Below are positions 9,655 to 16,181 of a DNA stretch of 18,971 nt, piece by piece. This DNA is from DATILI01 sp035476635. Lineage in GTDB: Bacteria; Pseudomonadota; Gammaproteobacteria; Burkholderiales; Burkholderiaceae_C. Where the stretch lies: assembly GCA_035476635.1 (NCBI GenBank), contig DATILI010000260.1, positions 1 through 18,971 on the forward strand, in the 5' to 3' direction. Position 1 is the first letter of the stretch. Each line of letters begins with the position of its first letter. The notes under the pieces were generated by a model. It did not search any database. It had not been told where the DNA came from and saw only the letters and a program-made list of their open reading frames with translations. The translations under genes and the position numbers were made by a program.

Positions 9655-9817
9655 GCTGCTGGTCTGCCCTGTGACCAAGGGCCCGCTGCAGTACGACCGC
9701 GAGAAGCAGGAGCTTGTTTCGCGCAGCGCGCGGCTGGCCTATCCCGTGCGCGACGGCATTCCCGTCCTGCTGGAGAACGAGGCCCGAACCCTGACGGATG
9801 AGGAGCTTGGGATTTGA
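9635..9817 (+). CDS. Trm112/YcaR-like small protein (UPF0434 family)
   Basis: 60 residues from the ATG at 9635, which gives the family N-terminus MDIKLLELLVCPVTKGPL. The rest (YDREKQELVSRSARLAYPVRDGIPVLLENEAR) matches E. coli YcaR, which also lies between lpxK and kdsB. Only one of the usual cysteines remains (Cys11): the CPxC second cysteine is Thr and the later cysteine is absent, so zinc binding as in Trm112 is unlikely. Eukaryotic and archaeal relatives stabilise methyltransferases, but the role of the bacterial form is unclear. It overlaps lpxK by 20 bases and kdsB by four. Confidence 0.92.
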   Translation: MDIKLLELLVCPVTKGPLQYDREKQELVSRSARLAYPVRDGIPVLLENEARTLTDEELGI

Positions 9818-10566
9818 GTTTCACGGTACTGATTCCCGCGCGGCTGGCCTCCACACGCCTGCCGAACAAGCCGTTGGCCGATCTCGGCGGGCTGCCGATG
9901 GTGGTGCGCGTGGCGCAGCAAGCCATGAAGTCCGGCGCGTTGCGGGTCGTGGTGGCAGGCGATAGCGTCGAAATCATCGCGGCGTGCCAGGCCCATGGGG
10001 TGGACGCCCTGCTCACTCGTACCGACCACCCCTCAGGTAGCGACCGCCTGGCCGAGGCCTGCGACCTGCTCGGCTTGGCCGACGACGCGATCGTGGTCAA
10101 CGTCCAGGGCGACGAGCCGCTGCTGGCACCGTCACTCGTTGTCGCGGTGGCAGATCTGCTCAAAAGCCGGCCGCAGGCGAGCATGAGCACGGCCGCACAT
10201 GCCATCGATTCGGTTGCAGAATTCACCAACCCGAACGTCGTCAAGGTGGTGCTGGACGCCCAGGGCCTGGCTCTTTATTTCAGCCGCGCCCCGATCAGCT
10301 GGTGGCGCGATGGCTTCGCCCAAGGCATAACCGCCTTGCCCGTAGCACCCCAACCATTGCGTCACATCGGCATCTATGGCTATCGTGTTGGCTTCTTGCG
10401 CCAATTCCCCAAGCTCGCGCAGGCGCCTGTCGAAGTAGCCGAGGCGCTGGAACAATTGCGCGCACTCTGGCATGGCCACCGGATCGCCGTGCATGTAACC
10501 GACGACGCGCCGTCGCCCGGGGTCGATACGGCCGAAGATCTGGAACGCGTGCGCAAGCTGTTTTGA
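9814..10566 (+). CDS. kdsB: 3-deoxy-manno-octulosonate cytidylyltransferase (CMP-Kdo synthetase)
   Basis: 250 residues. It activates Kdo with CTP to form CMP-Kdo for the LPS inner core, in the cytoplasm. The nucleotide-binding signature PARLASTRLPNKPLADL is at about 7-23, followed by RTDHPSGSDRLAEA, VVNVQGDEPL (metal/nucleotide-binding acidic site) and YFSRAPI. HIGIYGYR is the sugar-site block near residue 187. The start is a TTG that shares TTGA with the stop of the preceding gene, with AGGAG eight bases upstream; no ATG is available near the conserved N-terminus. This is a clear case of stop-start coupling. Confidence 0.96.
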   Translation: MSFTVLIPARLASTRLPNKPLADLGGLPMVVRVAQQAMKSGALRVVVAGDSVEIIAACQAHGVDALLTRTDHPSGSDRLAEACDLLGLADDAIVVNVQGDEPLLAPSLVVAVADLLKSRPQASMSTAAHAIDSVAEFTNPNVVKVVLDAQGLALYFSRAPISWWRDGFAQGITALPVAPQPLRHIGIYGYRVGFLRQFPKLAQAPVEVAEALEQLRALWHGHRIAVHVTDDAPSPGVDTAEDLERVRKLF

Positions 10567-10609
10567 CCGCCTTTCAGGGGCGCCAGTAAGCTCGGCCCAA
10601 GGCAGCGCA

Positions 10610-10618
10610 TGCTATCCT
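10610..10618 (+). promoter_or_regulatory. Possible extended -10 element for adk
   Basis: TGCTATCCT fits the extended -10 pattern TGnTATnnT in the 138-bp gap between kdsB and adk. It would give a leader of roughly 80 nt starting just before the inverted repeat at 10632-10674. No good -35 is visible. Confidence 0.3.
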
Positions 10619-10631
10619 TTACGGCAATGGC

Positions 10632-10674
10632 GCACCACGGCGGGGCTTAGGTCCATGACGCTGGCCCGTGGTGC
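10632..10674 (+). repeat. 9-bp perfect inverted repeat in the adk leader
   Basis: GCACCACGG (10632-10640) and CCGTGGTGC (10666-10674) pair perfectly around a 25-nt loop, 30 bp before the adk start. There is no T-run, so it is not a terminator. It may be an RNA stem in the adk leader or a protein-binding site. Confidence 0.55.
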
Positions 10675-10704
10675 CGCGCGATTTCACACTATCCGAGGAC
10701 ATCC

Positions 10705-11361
10705 ATGAGACTGATTTTGTTGGGCGCGCCCGGCGCGGGCAAAGGCACGCAGGCCGCCTTCATCTGCCAGAAGTACGGCATCCCCCAAATCTCCACTGGC
10801 GACATGCTCCGCGCCGCCGTCAAGGCCGGCACGCCCTTGGGCCAGCAGGCCAAGGCGGTGATGGATTCGGGTGCCCTGGTCAGCGACGACATCATCATCG
10901 GCCTCGTGAAAGAGCGCATCACCCAGCCTGATTGCGCCCGCGGCTTTCTGTTCGATGGGTTTCCGCGCACCATTCCCCAAGCCGATGCCATGAAGACCGC
11001 CGGCGTGAAGCTGGACTATGTGCTGGAAATCGACGTGCCGTTTGACGCCATCATCGAACGCATGAGCGGACGCCGCTCGCACGCCGCCTCCGGTCGCACC
11101 TACCACATCAAGTTCAATCCGCCCAAGGTCGAAGGCCTGGACGACGTGACCGGCGAAGCGCTGATGCAGCGCGACGATGATCGCGAAGAAACCGTGAAAA
11201 AACGCCTGGACGTCTACAGCGCCCAGACCCGCCCGCTGGTCGACTATTACTCCAACTGGGCCAAGGCCGACCCCGCTGACGCCCCAAAGTACCGGGCCAT
11301 CAGCGGCACCGGCGGCGTCGAGGAAATCACGGCGCGGGCGCTCGCCGCCTTGTCAAGCTGA
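10705..11361 (+). CDS. adk: Adenylate kinase
   Basis: 218 residues, the long bacterial form. It interconverts ATP + AMP and 2 ADP in the cytoplasm. The P-loop GAPGAGKGTQ is at 7-16, followed by the AMP-site STGDMLRAAV and FLFDGFPRTIPQADAM. The long LID domain (GRTYHIKFNPPKVEGLDDVTGE then LMQRDDDREETVKKRL) lacks the four cysteines of zinc-binding versions. The ATG at 10705 has GAGG six bases upstream. It follows kdsB after 138 bp that hold a possible promoter and a stem-loop, and ends just before a strong terminator. Confidence 0.98.
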   Translation: MRLILLGAPGAGKGTQAAFICQKYGIPQISTGDMLRAAVKAGTPLGQQAKAVMDSGALVSDDIIIGLVKERITQPDCARGFLFDGFPRTIPQADAMKTAGVKLDYVLEIDVPFDAIIERMSGRRSHAASGRTYHIKFNPPKVEGLDDVTGEALMQRDDDREETVKKRLDVYSAQTRPLVDYYSNWAKADPADAPKYRAISGTGGVEEITARALAALSS

Positions 11362-11378
11362 GCCGCGCTCCCTCGACG

Positions 11379-11403
11379 AAAGCCCCGCAATGCGGGGCTT
11401 TTT
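11379..11403 (+). terminator. Rho-independent terminator of adk, probably bidirectional
   Basis: A ten-pair perfect stem AAAGCCCCGC/GCGGGGCTTT (11379-11388 with 11392-11401), AAT loop, followed by further T. The A-run on the left gives a T-run on the other strand, so it can also end the convergent DUF6152 operon. Confidence 0.93.
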
Positions 11404-11416
11404 CAGTTTGCGCCAC

Positions 11417-11881
11417 TCATGCGGGGCCAGAACGCAGTCCATAGGACTTGCCGTCGACAAACAGGTACTCGACCCGCAACACCGCTTCGCCCTTCTCTTC
11501 CTTGAAGATGAAGCCGACCACCGACACCTGCGTGCCGGGTTTGAGCTGCGCCACGTTCCAGGATTCCATTCGGGTCAGCGGCGCCAGCTCGATCTCCCAC
11601 TTGCGGTCCTTGCGGTTGGGCACCACGGCCTTGGCGAGCAGTGCCTTGCCGTCCACCGGCGCGGTTTGCGCCGGCAATGCCCGCTGCGCCAGATCGGCGG
11701 GCACCTTCAGGCCGGCCGGCACCTCAAGGTCGAACTCGGCATGCGGGTTCTGCCATTTGACTTTGAGCACCTTGCCTTCGAGGTAGATCGGCCGGTCCTG
11801 GTCAAAGCTGCTCCAGCCATGATGGGCATGGGCCAGCGCCGGCGAGACCAATGCGGCAAGCATCAGGTTGCGTCGTTTCAT
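11417..11881 (-). CDS. DUF6152-like exported protein with histidine-rich mature N-terminus
   Basis: 154 residues from the ATG at 11879-11881, which has AGGAG seven bases upstream; a TTG two codons earlier is less likely. The signal peptide is MKRRNLMLAALVSPALAHA. Cleavage after ALA or AHA both leave a mature protein beginning with His (HAHHGW or HHGW). The HHGWSSFDQ start, the PIYLEGKVLKVKWQNPHAEF block and the later GTQVSVVGFIF strand match what I know as DUF6152, a small beta-rich family of unknown function. It is the last gene of a leftward operon, 10 bp after the membrane-protein gene. Metal binding through the histidines is inference. It converges on adk. Confidence 0.8.
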   Translation of the reverse strand: MKRRNLMLAALVSPALAHAHHGWSSFDQDRPIYLEGKVLKVKWQNPHAEFDLEVPAGLKVPADLAQRALPAQTAPVDGKALLAKAVVPNRKDRKWEIELAPLTRMESWNVAQLKPGTQVSVVGFIFKEEKGEAVLRVEYLFVDGKSYGLRSGPA

Positions 11882-11891
11882 CGTCAATCTC

Positions 11892-12311
11892 CTACAGGTA
11901 GGCGATCCAGCGGCCGCAGATGACGATAGCCAGCCAGATCAGGGAAGAAACCACCATCTGCACGCGTGCCGTCGTATCTAGCTTTTCCAACGAAGCACGG
12001 CCGTGAAACCAGCCCGCATTACACGCCGCCGCAAATAGCAGCAACATCTTCAGGGTGAATGCGCGGTTGGCCAGCAGTTCGGCCGGCTGCGTTGCAAACA
12101 TCGTCAAACCCGACGCCGCCGCCAGCGAAAACCCCGTGAATGCCAGCGCGAGCGACAGCCGCGCCAGGTCCCGCACGGGCAGGGCCGCACCCTTGCCAAA
12201 CACCCGAAGTTCCAGGAGCGCCAGGTTGCCCAGCAGCAAGGCAATGCCAACGATGTGAACAATCTCCAGCGCCGGGTAGGCCCAGGCATGGGACTGGAGT
12301 GCGCTGAACAT
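11892..12311 (-). CDS. Four-helix integral membrane protein, DUF6644-like
   Basis: 139 residues from the ATG at 12309-12311, eight bases after the asparaginase stop; the frame is open further upstream but only over asparaginase-coding sequence. Four hydrophobic helices lie at about 13-33, 50-72, 85-103 and 118-137. The opening WAYPALEIVHIVGIALLLGNLALLELRVFG (given here in halves: WAYPALEIVHIVGIAL, then LLGNLALLELRVFG) and ANRAFTLKMLLLF resemble the DUF6644 family by memory. His19 in helix 1 and His103 at the end of helix 3 are candidates for metal or haem ligands. The ribosome-binding site is weak, suggesting coupling to the upstream gene. Function unknown. Confidence 0.75.
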   Translation of the reverse strand: MFSALQSHAWAYPALEIVHIVGIALLLGNLALLELRVFGKGAALPVRDLARLSLALAFTGFSLAAASGLTMFATQPAELLANRAFTLKMLLLFAAACNAGWFHGRASLEKLDTTARVQMVVSSLIWLAIVICGRWIAYL

Positions 12312-12319
12312 GCGAGCGA

Positions 12320-13270
12320 TCAGTTCAGCAAGCCCAGCAATAACGCCACCCTGGCTTTCACGGGCGACAGGCCCTGCGAATCCGGCAACTCGTCGCCGGG
12401 CTTGGGCAGCACGCGCCCCGTGGCGCAACGGGTGGCGCGCAGCACCTTCACGCCCGCAGCCTGGGCACGCAGCAACGCCGCCTCCAGGTCGTGATGCATG
12501 GTGCCGTTGCCGGTTGCGGCTACCACCAGGCCTTGCACGCCATCGTTCACCAGGGCATCGACCACAGCGCCGCGCGCTCCGGCGTAGTTCATCACGATTT
12601 CCACGCGTGGCCAGGCGCTGCGGCCGGCCAGCCTGGCAATGTCGAATGGCACCGACTCGATTGCGGCTTGGGGCGCGCCACGGAACCAGCGGACAACACC
12701 TTCTTCCACCAGCCCCAGCGGGCCGGCGTCACCGGAACTGAAGGCATCGAGCCGATAAGTGTGGACTTTTTGCACGTCGAGCGCGCTGTGCACAGAGCCG
12801 GCGCACACCGCCACCACGCCTTGCAGCCCTGACGTGCAGGCCAGGGCCACGGCATCCAGCAGGTTTTGCGGGCCATCAGGCGCGATGGCCGTGGCTGGCC
12901 GCATGGCACAGGTCAATACCACCGGCTTGTTGGCTTGCAAGACAGTCTGCAGAAAGTACGCGGTCTCCTCCAGCGTGTCAGTGCCGTGGGTAATCACGAT
13001 ACCCTGCACGTCGGGCTGTGCCAGCCAATGGGTGCAGCGCTGTGCCAACTTGGCCCAGACGGCAAAACTCATGTCCTTGCTGTCGATCTGCGCCACCTGC
13101 TCGGAAACCAGGTCGCGGCCTTGAAGTTGTGATTGCAATTGCGGAATGGCCGAGAGCAGTTGCGCCACGCCGACCTGTGCTGCGGTGTAGCCAATGTTGT
13201 CGCCGGCCGCAGCGGCGGTGCCCGCGATCGTGCCGCCGGTACCCAAAACCACGATCTTTTGTGACGTCAC
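12320..13270 (-). CDS. L-asparaginase (type II-like sequence, no signal peptide)
   Basis: 316 residues from a GTG at 13268-13270, which has GAAAG seven bases upstream; a TTG two codons earlier sits too close to that site. It hydrolyses asparagine to aspartate and ammonia. The signatures are GTGGTIAGTA near the N-terminus and THGTDTLEETAYFL in the middle. Counting from the TTG form, the nucleophile Thr16, Tyr30, Thr99, Asp100 and Lys170 (ALDVQKVHTY) correspond to the E. coli AnsB residues Thr12, Tyr25, Thr89, Asp90 and Lys162, so it should be active. Unlike AnsB it has no signal peptide and would be cytoplasmic. It leads a three-gene operon with a membrane protein and a DUF6152 protein and is divergent from lexA. 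Confidence 0.93.
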   Translation of the reverse strand: MTSQKIVVLGTGGTIAGTAAAAGDNIGYTAAQVGVAQLLSAIPQLQSQLQGRDLVSEQVAQIDSKDMSFAVWAKLAQRCTHWLAQPDVQGIVITHGTDTLEETAYFLQTVLQANKPVVLTCAMRPATAIAPDGPQNLLDAVALACTSGLQGVVAVCAGSVHSALDVQKVHTYRLDAFSSGDAGPLGLVEEGVVRWFRGAPQAAIESVPFDIARLAGRSAWPRVEIVMNYAGARGAVVDALVNDGVQGLVVAATGNGTMHHDLEAALLRAQAAGVKVLRATRCATGRVLPKPGDELPDSQGLSPVKARVALLLGLLN

Positions 13271-13298
13271 TTGCAAACTTTCAAAAACTGGTTAAAAA
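13271..13298 (+). promoter_or_regulatory. Probable lexA promoter
   Basis: TTGCAA (13271-13276) and TAAAAA (13293-13298) are spaced 16 bp apart. The -10 falls inside the first SOS box, the arrangement expected for LexA autorepression. Confidence 0.5.
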
Positions 13299-13303
13299 TA
13301 CAG
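13288..13303. promoter_or_regulatory. lexA: LexA operator (SOS box 1)
   Basis: CTGGTTAAAAATACAG fits CTG-N10-CAG with an AT-rich centre; it differs from the CTGT-N8-ACAG consensus at one base. It overlaps the likely -10 of lexA. Confidence 0.8.
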
Positions 13304-13306
13304 TTA

Positions 13307-13322
13307 CTGGATATCGAGACAG
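13307..13322. promoter_or_regulatory. lexA: LexA operator (SOS box 2)
   Basis: CTGGATATCGAGACAG again fits CTG-N10-CAG, three bases after box 1. Two adjacent boxes before lexA are also found in E. coli. Confidence 0.7.
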
Positions 13323-13348
13323 TACCCCTTGCACAGACAGGAGTCGCC

Positions 13349-14023
13349 ATGCTTGAGAGCCCCAAACTCACCGCCCGCCAGCAACAGATTCTGGATTTGA
13401 TCCAGAGCGCCATTGCGAGCACTGGCGCACCGCCGACCCGCGCCGAAATCGCCGCCGAGCTCGGTTTCAAATCCGCCAACGCGGCCGAAGAGCATTTGCA
13501 GGCGCTGGCGCGCAAGGGCGTGATCGAACTGGTCAGTGGCACCTCGCGCGGCATCCGCCTGAAGAGTGAAACGCTGCGCTCCATCCATGAATCGCGGATC
13601 AAACAGTTCTCCTTGCCCCTGCCCAGCCTGGCCCAGCTCGCGCTGCCATTGATTGGCCGGGTTGCCGCAGGCTCCCCGATTCTCGCGCAGGAGCATGTGG
13701 ACCAGACCTACTATGTGGAAAGCAGCCTGTTCCAGCGCCGGCCCGACTACCTGCTGAAAGTGCGCGGCATGTCCATGCGCGACGCCGGCATCATGGACGG
13801 AGATCTGCTCGCCGTGCAGGCCACCAAGGATGCAAAGAACGGCCAGATCGTGGTGGCGCGGCTCGGTGACGAAGTCACGGTCAAGCGCTTTCGGCGCAAC
13901 AAGCACCTGATCGAGCTGCATGCCGAAAACCCCGACTACCAGACCATCATCGTCGAGCCAGGAGAGCCGTTCGAAATCGAGGGCCTGGCCGTGGGCTTGA
14001 TCCGCAACACCATGCTGATGTAG
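13349..14023 (+). CDS. lexA: LexA repressor
   Basis: 224 residues from the ATG at 13349 with AGGAG upstream; longer in-frame versions would run through the SOS boxes. LexA represses SOS genes and cuts itself when RecA filaments form on damaged DNA. The winged-helix DNA-binding domain is at about 1-72 (LTARQQQILDLI, PPTRAEIAAELGFKSANAAEEHL as two adjoining parts). The self-cleavage site is Ala107-Gly108 in RVAAGSPI. The catalytic pair is Ser142 (VRGMSMRDAGI) and Lys179 (EVTVKRF), with the same 37-residue spacing as E. coli Ser119/Lys156. Two operators precede it, so it is autoregulated. It is divergent from the asparaginase operon. Confidence 0.98.
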   Translation: MLESPKLTARQQQILDLIQSAIASTGAPPTRAEIAAELGFKSANAAEEHLQALARKGVIELVSGTSRGIRLKSETLRSIHESRIKQFSLPLPSLAQLALPLIGRVAAGSPILAQEHVDQTYYVESSLFQRRPDYLLKVRGMSMRDAGIMDGDLLAVQATKDAKNGQIVVARLGDEVTVKRFRRNKHLIELHAENPDYQTIIVEPGEPFEIEGLAVGLIRNTMLM

Positions 14024-14066
14024 CCCGGCTTGCGGCTCGAGCGAAACCAGCTTGGTGAAACTAGTC

Positions 14067-14091
14067 GGCCCCCGAAGAAAGACCCGGGGCC
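14067..14091 (+). other. GC-rich hairpin after lexA
   Basis: GGCCCC (14067-14072) and GGGGCC (14086-14091) can pair around a 13-nt loop between lexA and the next gene. There is no T-run, so it is a weak terminator candidate at best. Confidence 0.3.
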
Positions 14092-14120
14092 CAATCTCTG
14101 GCGTTGTTGAAAGGTGTCAC

Positions 14121-14486
14121 ATGGGAATCGCATTGTTTACGGCATCACGGCTGTTTTCTCCGTTGCAGGCGCTGGTGGGCTGGCTGGTTCCCCTTGCCTC
14201 GCAAGCCACTTGCGCGCGCCGCAATGTGGCCGCGAGACAAGTGCCGGACGTTGACCACTCGGAGCCCCATTCAAGAGCGGCGCAAGCCCAGCAAAGAATG
14301 GCCGCACGAAATTGCGCTGCCCCTGCGGTGTCCGCGGTGCGTCGGCCGTTGCGCGTACTGCGCGTCGTGGAAAGCAACGCGGCGCCGGCCAGTGCGGGCC
14401 GGATGCTGATCTCCGGCCGCATGGCCGATGTGTGCGCCGAGCTGGACAGGCTCGCCGCCAAGGAGGCGGCGCAGCACTGCGCTTGA
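14121..14486 (+). CDS. Small conserved hypothetical protein downstream of lexA
   Basis: 121 residues from the ATG at 14121, which has AAAGG six bases upstream. The N-terminal half (MGIALFTASRLFSPLQALVG and onward) looks poorly ordered apart from one short hydrophobic stretch. The C-terminal block PLRVLRVVESNAAPASAGRM, then LISGRMADVCAELDRLAAKE, is the part I recognise as recurring in hypothetical proteins of Comamonadaceae. No domain or function can be assigned. Five cysteines (CARRN, RNCAAP, DVCAEL, QHCA and one in none of these motifs if any) were not found in a metal-binding pattern. It lies 97 bp after lexA in the same direction; SOS co-regulation is possible but not shown. Confidence 0.65.
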   Translation: MGIALFTASRLFSPLQALVGWLVPLASQATCARRNVAARQVPDVDHSEPHSRAAQAQQRMAARNCAAPAVSAVRRPLRVLRVVESNAAPASAGRMLISGRMADVCAELDRLAAKEAAQHCA

Positions 14487-14510
14487 AGGACTCAGCTTAA
14501 AGAGAACCGT

Positions 14511-15029
14511 TCAGGCCTTGTTGGCGCCGGCCAAGTAATCGCTCTTGCCCAATTCCACGCCGTTGTGGCGCAGGATGGCGTAGGCCGTCGTGACATGGAA
14601 GAAGAGATTGGGCAGCACCCAGTGCTTGAGATAGGCCTCGCACGTCATGGTTCGCGTCTTCTCGCGGCCAATCGGAAAAGTGATCTCCTTGTCTTCCGTG
14701 CCGTCCAGCTGGCTGGCCGGTACTGTCGCCAGGAAGTCCAGCGTTTTCTGGATGCGTGCCTTGAGTTCGGGCAGGGTTGTTTCAGTGTCCTCGAATTTCG
14801 GCGCCTCCATGCCGGTCATGCGCGCCACGCCGTTTTTCGGCCCGTCGCAAGCAATCTGGATCTGCCTGGCAAAGGGCAGCATGTCCGGTGCCAGCCGGAA
14901 CTGCGTCAAGGCCAGCGGATCGCATTTTTTGGCGTCCACAAAGGCCTGCGCCTTGTCCAGAAAGTGGCTCAGGTTGCCGAGCATGGCCTTGAAGACCGGC
15001 AAGCTGGCTGAGGACATGGTGATGGACAT
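14511..15029 (-). CDS. DUF1993 family protein
   Basis: 172 residues from the ATG at 15027-15029, preceded by AGGAG six bases upstream; the in-frame extension to 15137 has no comparable site. It is soluble and helical. The recognisable DUF1993 features are SLPVFKAMLGNLSHFLDKA at the N-terminus, RLAPDMLPFARQIQIACD, and the C-terminal HWVLPNLFFHVTTAYAILR followed by HNGVELGKSDYL. The family is related in shape to DinB-type four-helix bundles, but its role is unknown. It is divergent from the D-2-hydroxyacid dehydrogenase gene and converges on the small gene after lexA with 24 bp between. Confidence 0.9.
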   Translation of the reverse strand: MSITMSSASLPVFKAMLGNLSHFLDKAQAFVDAKKCDPLALTQFRLAPDMLPFARQIQIACDGPKNGVARMTGMEAPKFEDTETTLPELKARIQKTLDFLATVPASQLDGTEDKEITFPIGREKTRTMTCEAYLKHWVLPNLFFHVTTAYAILRHNGVELGKSDYLAGANKA

Positions 15030-15120
15030 GGGAATCTCCTGGGGAAGCTGTTGAAAGTGCGACATGCTAACCGGGCTGTCCATGGCTTGCAGGGCACGCG
15101 GCAAAACTTGCCAAGGCACA

Positions 15121-16137
15121 ATGCGAGGCATGAACATCGTGATCCTAGATGACTACCAGGACGCAGTGCGCAAACTCCCCTGCGCCGCCAAGCTCGAAGC
15201 CTACTCCGCCAAGGTTTATACCAATACCGTCAAGGGCCTGGGACAGCTGTCTGTCCGCCTGAAGGACGCCGACGTCGTCGTCCTGATCCGTGAACGCACC
15301 CATATCAATCGCCAGTTGATCGAAAAGCTGCCCAAGCTCAAGCTGATTGTGCAGACCGGCAAGGTCGGCGCGCATGTCGATGTGCCGGCGTGTACCGAGC
15401 GCGGCATCGTCGTGGCAGAGGGCGTGGGCTCGCCGGTTGCGGCGGCGGAACTTGCCTGGGCGCTGATCATGGCCGCCACGCGCCGCCTGCCCCAGTACAT
15501 CTCCAACCTGAAGCACGGTGCATGGCAGCAGTCCGGGCTCAAGACCGCCTCCATGCCGGCCAATTTCGGCCTGGGCACCGTGCTCAAGGGCAAGACGCTG
15601 GGCATCTGGGGCTACGGCAAGATCGGCCAGATCCTGGCGGGTTACGGGCAGGCGTTCGGCATGAACGTGGTCGTTTGGGGCCGTGAAGCGTCGCGCGCAA
15701 ACGCAACGCAAGATGGCCTGAATGTGGCCCCCAGCCGCGAAGCCTTTTTCAGCGCCTGCGACGTGATTACGCTGCACCTGCGCCTGAATGAAGAGACCCG
15801 CGGCATCGTGACGCTGGAAGACTTGTCGCGCATGAAGCCCACGTCCTTGCTGGTCAACACCTCGCGCGCCGAACTGCTCGAGCCTGACGCCTTGATCGCG
15901 GCGCTGAACCGCGGGCGTCCCGGCATGGCTGCGGTCGACGTATTCGAGAGCGAGCCGATTCTCCAGGGCCATGCCTTGTTGCGCCTGGAAAACTGCATCT
16001 GCACGCCGCACATCGGCTATGTCGAGCTGGACAGCTATGAGCTGTACTTCGGCGCGGCTTTCGATAATGTGGTCAACTTCATCAAGGGCACGCCGACCAA
16101 CATCGTCAATCCTGGCGCCTTGCAAGTGCGGCGCTGA
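15121..16137 (+). CDS. D-2-hydroxyacid dehydrogenase family protein
   Basis: 338 residues if translation starts at the ATG at 15121 (AAGG five bases upstream); the ATG at 15130 gives the cleaner family start MNIVILDDYQDAV but has its only purine-rich site one base away. NAD(P)-dependent reduction of 2-oxoacids or the reverse is the family reaction. The coenzyme motif is GIWGYGKIGQILAGYGQAFG with Rossmann strands around it. The catalytic Arg, Glu and His are visible in NTSRAELL, VDVFESEPI and TPHIGY. The exact substrate cannot be told. The MFS transporter gene starts 44 bp downstream in the same direction, so they may share a transcript. Confidence 0.92.
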   Translation: MRGMNIVILDDYQDAVRKLPCAAKLEAYSAKVYTNTVKGLGQLSVRLKDADVVVLIRERTHINRQLIEKLPKLKLIVQTGKVGAHVDVPACTERGIVVAEGVGSPVAAAELAWALIMAATRRLPQYISNLKHGAWQQSGLKTASMPANFGLGTVLKGKTLGIWGYGKIGQILAGYGQAFGMNVVVWGREASRANATQDGLNVAPSREAFFSACDVITLHLRLNEETRGIVTLEDLSRMKPTSLLVNTSRAELLEPDALIAALNRGRPGMAAVDVFESEPILQGHALLRLENCICTPHIGYVELDSYELYFGAAFDNVVNFIKGTPTNIVNPGALQVRR

Positions 16138-16181
16138 ACGCACCTTGCCATGGTTCATTCCTCGTTGAAGAGGCCTGCCCG

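Noticed and set aside
12320..13270. Asparaginase suspected of lacking its catalytic lysine
   Set aside because: Careful counting places the lysine in ALDVQKVHTY, equivalent to Lys162 of E. coli AnsB, so the active site is complete.
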